8,444 nt of DNA from JADGGV01 sp035715725 (lineage in GTDB: Bacteria > Gemmatimonadota > Gemmatimonadetes > Longimicrobiales > RSA9), in the NCBI GenBank assembly GCA_035715725.1, contig DASTKT010000015.1:1-8444 (forward strand). The letters run 5' to 3'. Positions 5,692 through 8,444 of the stretch are shown piece by piece. The notes under the pieces are model-generated. The model was not told where the DNA came from. It saw only the letters and a list, made by a program, of their open reading frames with translations, and did not search any database. Positions within the stretch are counted from its first letter, which is position 1. Every line of letters starts with the position of its first letter. The translations under genes and the position numbers were made by a program.

Positions 5692-7155
5692 ATGCGTGCG
5701 ACTCGTGGCGGCGCGGCCCTGGCGCTCACCCTTCTGCTCGCGGGCGGAGGCCCGGCGACGGCCGGCGCGGGCCCGGGCCCGCGGCCGGAGCGCGGCGCCG
5801 GAGCCCGGGCGCCCGCGGCGCCGCCGGTCACGCGGCCGATCGACGTCGCCCGCATCGACAGCCTGATCCGGAAGACGGTGGCGGAGCGCCACATGGTCGG
5901 GCTGTCCGTCGGGATCATGCAGGACGGGAAGGTCGTGCTCGCGCGAGGCTACGGGCTCGCCGATCTGGCGAAGAAGGAGCCGGTCACGCCGCAGACGCTC
6001 TTCGCGATCGGCTCGGTGACGAAGCAGTTCACGTGCTCGACCGTGCTCCTGCTGAACCAGGAGGGGAAGCTCTCGCTGAAGGACCCGGTCGCGAAGTACT
6101 ACCCGAAGCTGACGCGCGCCGCGGACATCACGCTCCTCGACCTGGGCCAGCACGTCTCCGGCTACCGCGACTACTACCCGCTCGACTACGTCGACCGCGA
6201 GATGCGGCAGGAGCGGACGGCCGACCAGGTCATCGACGAGTACGCCACGCGCCCGCTCGACTTCGACCCGGGCACCCGCTGGTCCTACAGCAACACCGGC
6301 TTCCTCATCCTCGGCGGCGTCGTCGAGAAGGTGACGGGCAAGCCGTTCGCGCAGGTCCTGTCGGAGCGGATCTTCACGCCGCTCGCGCTCCAGCACACGC
6401 GCTACGAGCCGGCGCGCGGCGGCCCCGGCATGGCCACGGGCTACACGTCCTTCGCGCTCGCCGGCCCGATCCCCGCCACGCCGGAGGCGCGGGGCTGGGT
6501 CGGCAGCGCCGGCGGGATCTGGTCCACCCCCACCGACCTGCTCACCTGGGACCTCGCGCTCCTCGACGGCAAGGTCCTTTCTCCCGAGTCCTACCGCGTC
6601 CTCACCACGCCCCGCCGCCTCGCCGACGGCCGCTCCTCCGGCTACGGCTGCGGCGAGGGCGTCAACGACCGGGGCGACGCCGTCGTCCTCTCCCACGGCG
6701 GCGCGGTCTCCGGCTTCGTCGCCCAGAACGTGGTCATCCCGGCGACGCGCTCCGCCGTCGTGCTCCTGGCCAACACCGACTTCGGCGCCGTCGGCACGCT
6801 CCAGGAGGCGATCGTCGCCGAGCTGCTGCCGCACGTCGACGTCCCCGTCATCCACGGCCCGCCCGCGCTCGACGCCGCGAAGGCGTTCCTCGCCGGGCTC
6901 GCGCGGGGGACTGTGGATCGCTCGACGCTGAGCGAGGACTTCGATACGTACCTGACGCCCGACATGCTGAAGGCCGCCCGCACCGCCTTCGCCGCCGCCG
7001 GCCCGCTCTCCGACATCCGCGTCGCCGGCACCCGCGAGCGCGGCGCGATGGAGGTGGCCGTGATCCGCTTCAAGCTGGGGAGCACCGAGGCGCAGGCGCT
7101 GATGTACCGGACGCCGGACGGGAAGATTCAGGAATTCCTGCCGTCGTGGCGCTGA
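5692..7155 (+). CDS. Secreted serine beta-lactamase / penicillin-binding-protein-like hydrolase (peptidase S12 family)
   Basis: A 487-residue serine hydrolase of the class C beta-lactamase/D,D-peptidase fold. An N-terminal signal peptide is visible (basic MRATR, then a hydrophobic core at about residues 8-18 and an ATAGA-type cleavage region near 22-26). It has no lipobox cysteine, so a periplasmic or secreted location is likely. Catalytic motifs are S108-V-T-K111 (SxxK, the nucleophile and general base), Y199-S-N201 (YxN) and H335-G-G337 (HGG in place of KTG, as in many esterase or peptidase members). The usual HTSG element before the active site reads QHVSG at 153-157. Residues about 390-487 form a separate C-terminal domain ending in GKIQEFLPSWR, of the small alpha/beta kind often attached to such hydrolases. 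The substrate cannot be told: peptidoglycan peptides, D-amino-acid peptides or esters are all possible, and true beta-lactam resistance is not implied. An L,D-transpeptidase gene follows on the same strand after 92 bp. Confidence 0.92.
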   Translation: MRATRGGAALALTLLLAGGGPATAGAGPGPRPERGAGARAPAAPPVTRPIDVARIDSLIRKTVAERHMVGLSVGIMQDGKVVLARGYGLADLAKKEPVTPQTLFAIGSVTKQFTCSTVLLLNQEGKLSLKDPVAKYYPKLTRAADITLLDLGQHVSGYRDYYPLDYVDREMRQERTADQVIDEYATRPLDFDPGTRWSYSNTGFLILGGVVEKVTGKPFAQVLSERIFTPLALQHTRYEPARGGPGMATGYTSFALAGPIPATPEARGWVGSAGGIWSTPTDLLTWDLALLDGKVLSPESYRVLTTPRRLADGRSSGYGCGEGVNDRGDAVVLSHGGAVSGFVAQNVVIPATRSAVVLLANTDFGAVGTLQEAIVAELLPHVDVPVIHGPPALDAAKAFLAGLARGTVDRSTLSEDFDTYLTPDMLKAARTAFAAAGPLSDIRVAGTRERGAMEVAVIRFKLGSTEAQALMYRTPDGKIQEFLPSWR

Positions 7156-7185
7156 GGCTCGCAGGCTGGAAGGCTCGAAGGTTGA
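7154..7185 (-). repeat. 8-bp tandem repeat array, same family as 4658-4721 but inverted
   Basis: Four 8-bp units (GAGGCTCG, CAGGCTGG, AAGGCTCG, AAGGTTGA) start inside the TGA stop codon of the serine hydrolase gene. On the minus strand they read TCAACCTT, CGAGCCTT, CCAGCCTG, CGAGCCTC, which matches the CGAGCCTT/CGAGCCTC phase of the array behind the exporter ATPase. The array lies between the hydrolase gene and the L,D-transpeptidase gene. Confidence 0.7.
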
Positions 7186-7247
7186 ACGACCTCCGTGTCT
7201 TCGCCCGGACCGCACTCAGGACTCTACCTCGAACAACCGCTGAGACC

Positions 7248-8000
7248 ATGCGACTGTCGACCCTCCCGCTCCTGGGCGCCTTCGCCCTCACCTTCGCGGC
7301 CGCCGGCCCGGCGGCGCCGCCCGACCCGCTCGCCGGCGCCACGCAGGCCGTCCTCGTCACGACCGCCGGCTGGGATTCCGTGCCCGGCACGCTGCGCCGC
7401 TACGAGCGCGCCGCCCTCGGAAAGCCGTGGCTCGCGGTCGGAGCTCCGATCCCGGTCGTGGTGGGGAAGGGCGGCTTGGGGTGGGGCATCGGCCTGCACG
7501 GCGGTCCGCCCGACCGCCCCGGCCCGCGCAAGCGCGAGGGCGATGGCAAGGCGCCGGCGGGCGTGTTCCGCATCGGCTCCGCGTTCGGCTACGCGCCGGC
7601 CGCGGAGCACCCGTGGATCCGCCTGCCGTACATCCACTCCACCGCGTCGTGGAAGTGCGTCGACGACCCGGCCTCGCGCCACTACAACCAGGTGCTCGAC
7701 GAGACGGGCGTGAAGAAGGACTGGAGCAGCCACGAGGACATGCGCCTCGAGGGGGAAGCCTACCGCCTCGGCGCCATCGTCGAGCACAACTGGGGGAAGT
7801 CGACCCGGCCGAGCGCCGGCTCCTGCATCTTCCTCCACATCTGGGACGGCCCCGCCTCCTCGACCGTCGGCTGCACCGCCATGGCCCCCGCCGACCTCGA
7901 GGCGCTCCTGCGCTGGCTCGACCCGCGCCGCCGCCCGGTGCTCGTGCAGCTCCCCCGCGAGCAGTACGACGCGCTCCGGGCCGAGTGGCGCCTGCCGTAG
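7248..8000 (+). CDS. Exported L,D-transpeptidase, YkuD family (COG3786-like)
   Basis: A 250-residue protein with an N-terminal signal peptide (hydrophobic core about residues 5-19, ending near AAAGPAA) and a YkuD-type L,D-transpeptidase domain in roughly residues 65-240. In this family a cysteine attacks the L,D-bond of peptidoglycan stems to make 3-3 cross-links, attach proteins or trim chains in the periplasm. The catalytic region is CIFLHIWDGPASSTVGCTAM: H197 and C209, with the [ST]xGC motif as T206-V-G-C209. Features shared with the YkuD branch related to E. coli YafK and the COG3786 proteins are GDGKAPAGVFRIG at 98-110, PYIHST at 127-132 and NQVLDE at 147-152. The ATG at 7248 lies just before the signal peptide. 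The frame is open far upstream, but that part is low-complexity. The ribosome binding site is weak. Placement behind a penicillin-binding-protein-like hydrolase supports a role in cell-wall remodelling. Confidence 0.92.
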   Translation: MRLSTLPLLGAFALTFAAAGPAAPPDPLAGATQAVLVTTAGWDSVPGTLRRYERAALGKPWLAVGAPIPVVVGKGGLGWGIGLHGGPPDRPGPRKREGDGKAPAGVFRIGSAFGYAPAAEHPWIRLPYIHSTASWKCVDDPASRHYNQVLDETGVKKDWSSHEDMRLEGEAYRLGAIVEHNWGKSTRPSAGSCIFLHIWDGPASSTVGCTAMAPADLEALLRWLDPRRRPVLVQLPREQYDALRAEWRLP

Positions 8001-8030
8001 CGCCCCTCAGCGGGCGATGCAGCCTCTTTT

Positions 8031-8061
8031 CACCGCAGAGGCGCAAAGGGCGCAGAGGAAC
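8031..8061 (+). repeat. CACCGCAGAGG-type element, left copy
   Basis: This element begins 31 bp after the L,D-transpeptidase stop, preceded by TTTT. It consists of imperfect repeats of about 8 bp: CGCAGAGG (8034-8041), CGCAAAGGG (8042-8050) and CGCAGAGG (8051-8058). An inverted copy lies at 8257-8286, with the first 14 bases (CACCGCAGAGGCGC) and the GGCGCAGAG part shared. From general experience, similar GCAGAGGCGC strings recur between genes in many environmental bacterial genomes; I have not searched for them here. Confidence 0.75.
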
Positions 8062-8108
8062 GACAACGGAAAGCCGGGCAGCGCCGGGTCGCCATAGCGG
8101 ACGCATCC

Positions 8109-8158
8109 CTTCGGGGGTTGGACCGGTGACCCGCGTTCCACCGGTCCAACCCCCGAAG
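8109..8158. terminator. Perfect 20-bp hairpin, probable bidirectional terminator
   Basis: Positions 8109-8128 and 8139-8158 are exact reverse complements (20 of 20), with a 10-nt loop at 8129-8138. The stem reads CTTCGGGGG outermost, then TTGG and ACCGGTG toward the loop. It lies about 110 bp after the plus-strand stop and about 160 bp after the minus-strand stop, so it can serve both convergent genes. On the plus strand TTTT (8163-8166) follows 4 nt after the stem; on the minus strand no T-run is evident. A repetitive or mobile palindromic element is the alternative. Confidence 0.65.
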
Positions 8159-8256
8159 CCGTTTTCTGGCGTGGGCGTCGGAGCCGGCGTCCCCCGGATC
8201 GGACTTCACTCGTGGATGCGGTTGCCGCGACCGCTGTGTCCCGCCGCGCTCCCGCC

Positions 8257-8286
8257 GTTCTCTGCGCCGTCCGCGCCTCTGCGGTG
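8257..8286 (-). repeat. CACCGCAGAGG-type element, right copy (inverted)
   Basis: Read on the minus strand this is CACCGCAGAGGCGC, then GGACGGCGCAGAG and AAC, matching the left element apart from a few substitutions and one missing base. It lies 32 bp downstream of the stop of the minus-strand dehydrogenase gene, so each convergent gene has a copy in its own sense direction at about the same distance from its stop. Confidence 0.75.
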
Positions 8287-8318
8287 GGATTGCCGTGGAA
8301 TTGCCGTCGATCCGGTCC

Positions 8319-8444
8319 TCACCCGTCCCACAGCACCCCCCGGTCCACCTCCCCCACGCTCCTCCGCCCGCACAGCGCCATGACCATCGCCAGCTCGTGG
8401 CGCAGCAGCTCGACGGACTGCCGCACGCCGTCCGCGCCCGCGAC
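8319..8444 (-). CDS. FMN-dependent alpha-hydroxy-acid dehydrogenase/oxidase, C-terminus only (partial)
   Basis: The minus-strand frame entering at the right edge gives 41 residues and a TGA at 8321-8319; the start is outside the window. The segment reads AGADGVRQSVELLRHELA, then MVMALCGRRSVGEVDRGVL. It matches the conserved end of the lactate dehydrogenase LldD/glycolate oxidase/lactate 2-monooxygenase family, where a long helix (GVxxxLExLRxEL) is followed by MALxGxxSxxELDR. These enzymes oxidise 2-hydroxy acids such as L-lactate with FMN. The active-site histidine and arginine lie upstream of the visible part, so the exact substrate cannot be judged. Too short in the window to appear as a complete open frame. 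Confidence 0.75.
   Translation of the reverse strand, partial: VAGADGVRQSVELLRHELAMVMALCGRRSVGEVDRGVLWDG

Larger units (their letters stand above)
8001..8318. other. Convergent intergenic region with nested inverted repeats
   Basis: This 318-bp gap lies between the convergent L,D-transpeptidase and hydroxy-acid dehydrogenase genes. It contains two CACCGCAGAGG-type elements facing each other (8031-8061 and 8257-8286) and, between them, a perfect 20-bp hairpin (8109-8158). I see no gene here. Confidence 0.75.

Noticed and set aside
5692..7155. Antibiotic-resistance beta-lactamase call
   Set aside because: The HGG motif in place of KTG, the C-terminal extra domain and the broad family make a peptidase or esterase equally likely; resistance cannot be inferred.
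4477..7215. 912-codon minus-strand open frame across the repeat region and the hydrolase gene
   Set aside because: It spans unrelated segments, is low-complexity throughout and opposes a real gene; the length reflects stop-codon scarcity at high GC.
4917..7247. Long plus-strand extension upstream of the L,D-transpeptidase
   Set aside because: It is out of frame with and overlaps the whole hydrolase gene. The ATG at 7248 directly precedes a signal peptide.
8031..8286. Insertion sequence or transposon
   Set aside because: The 256 bp between and including the inverted arms has no transposase frame and I see no flanking target duplication; only a non-autonomous element remains possible.

Overview
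The window is very GC-rich and fits a large-genome, Gram-negative-type soil or environmental bacterium. The evidence is a nonribosomal peptide synthetase (NRPS) locus, a Wzm/Wzt-type polysaccharide exporter whose ATPase has a C-terminal carbohydrate-binding domain, and secreted cell-wall enzymes. Gemmatimonadota, Acidobacteriota or Myxococcota would all fit. This is inference from gene content and base composition; no rRNA or other phylogenetic marker is present.

Layout. (1) Positions 1-1580, minus strand: a TauD/SyrP-like Fe(II)/2-oxoglutarate dioxygenase, followed after 2 bp by an NRPS protein that opens directly with a condensation domain and runs off the left edge. This is the edge of a nonribosomal peptide cluster, with the dioxygenase as the likely amino-acid hydroxylase. 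(2) 1581-2437: an 857-bp divergent intergenic region with no convincing gene. (3) 2438-4642, plus strand: an ABC-2 permease (Wzm/TagG type) and its ATPase (Wzt type), a two-gene unit that would export a lipid-linked polysaccharide. (4) 4643-5691: about 1 kb without a convincing gene. It holds an 8-bp tandem array, a G-rich block with two quadruplex-type motifs, 16-bp and 9-bp tandem arrays, a short protein-like open tail, and a promoter-like sequence just before the next gene. (5) 5692-8000, plus strand: a secreted serine beta-lactamase/penicillin-binding-protein-like hydrolase with a C-terminal extra domain, then an exported YkuD-family L,D-transpeptidase. Both probably act on peptidoglycan or related substrates in the envelope. 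(6) 8001-8318: a convergent intergenic region with a perfect 20-bp hairpin nested inside a second, longer inverted repeat. (7) 8319-8444, minus strand: the last 41 residues of an FMN-dependent alpha-hydroxy-acid dehydrogenase/oxidase.

The protein families are all known ones. The less ordinary content lies between the genes. An 8-bp tandem repeat family sits immediately behind two different genes in opposite orientation. A CACCGCAGAGG-type element sits behind each of the two convergent genes at the right end, on either side of the long hairpin. The most interesting biology is the unassigned NRPS product with its dedicated hydroxylase.
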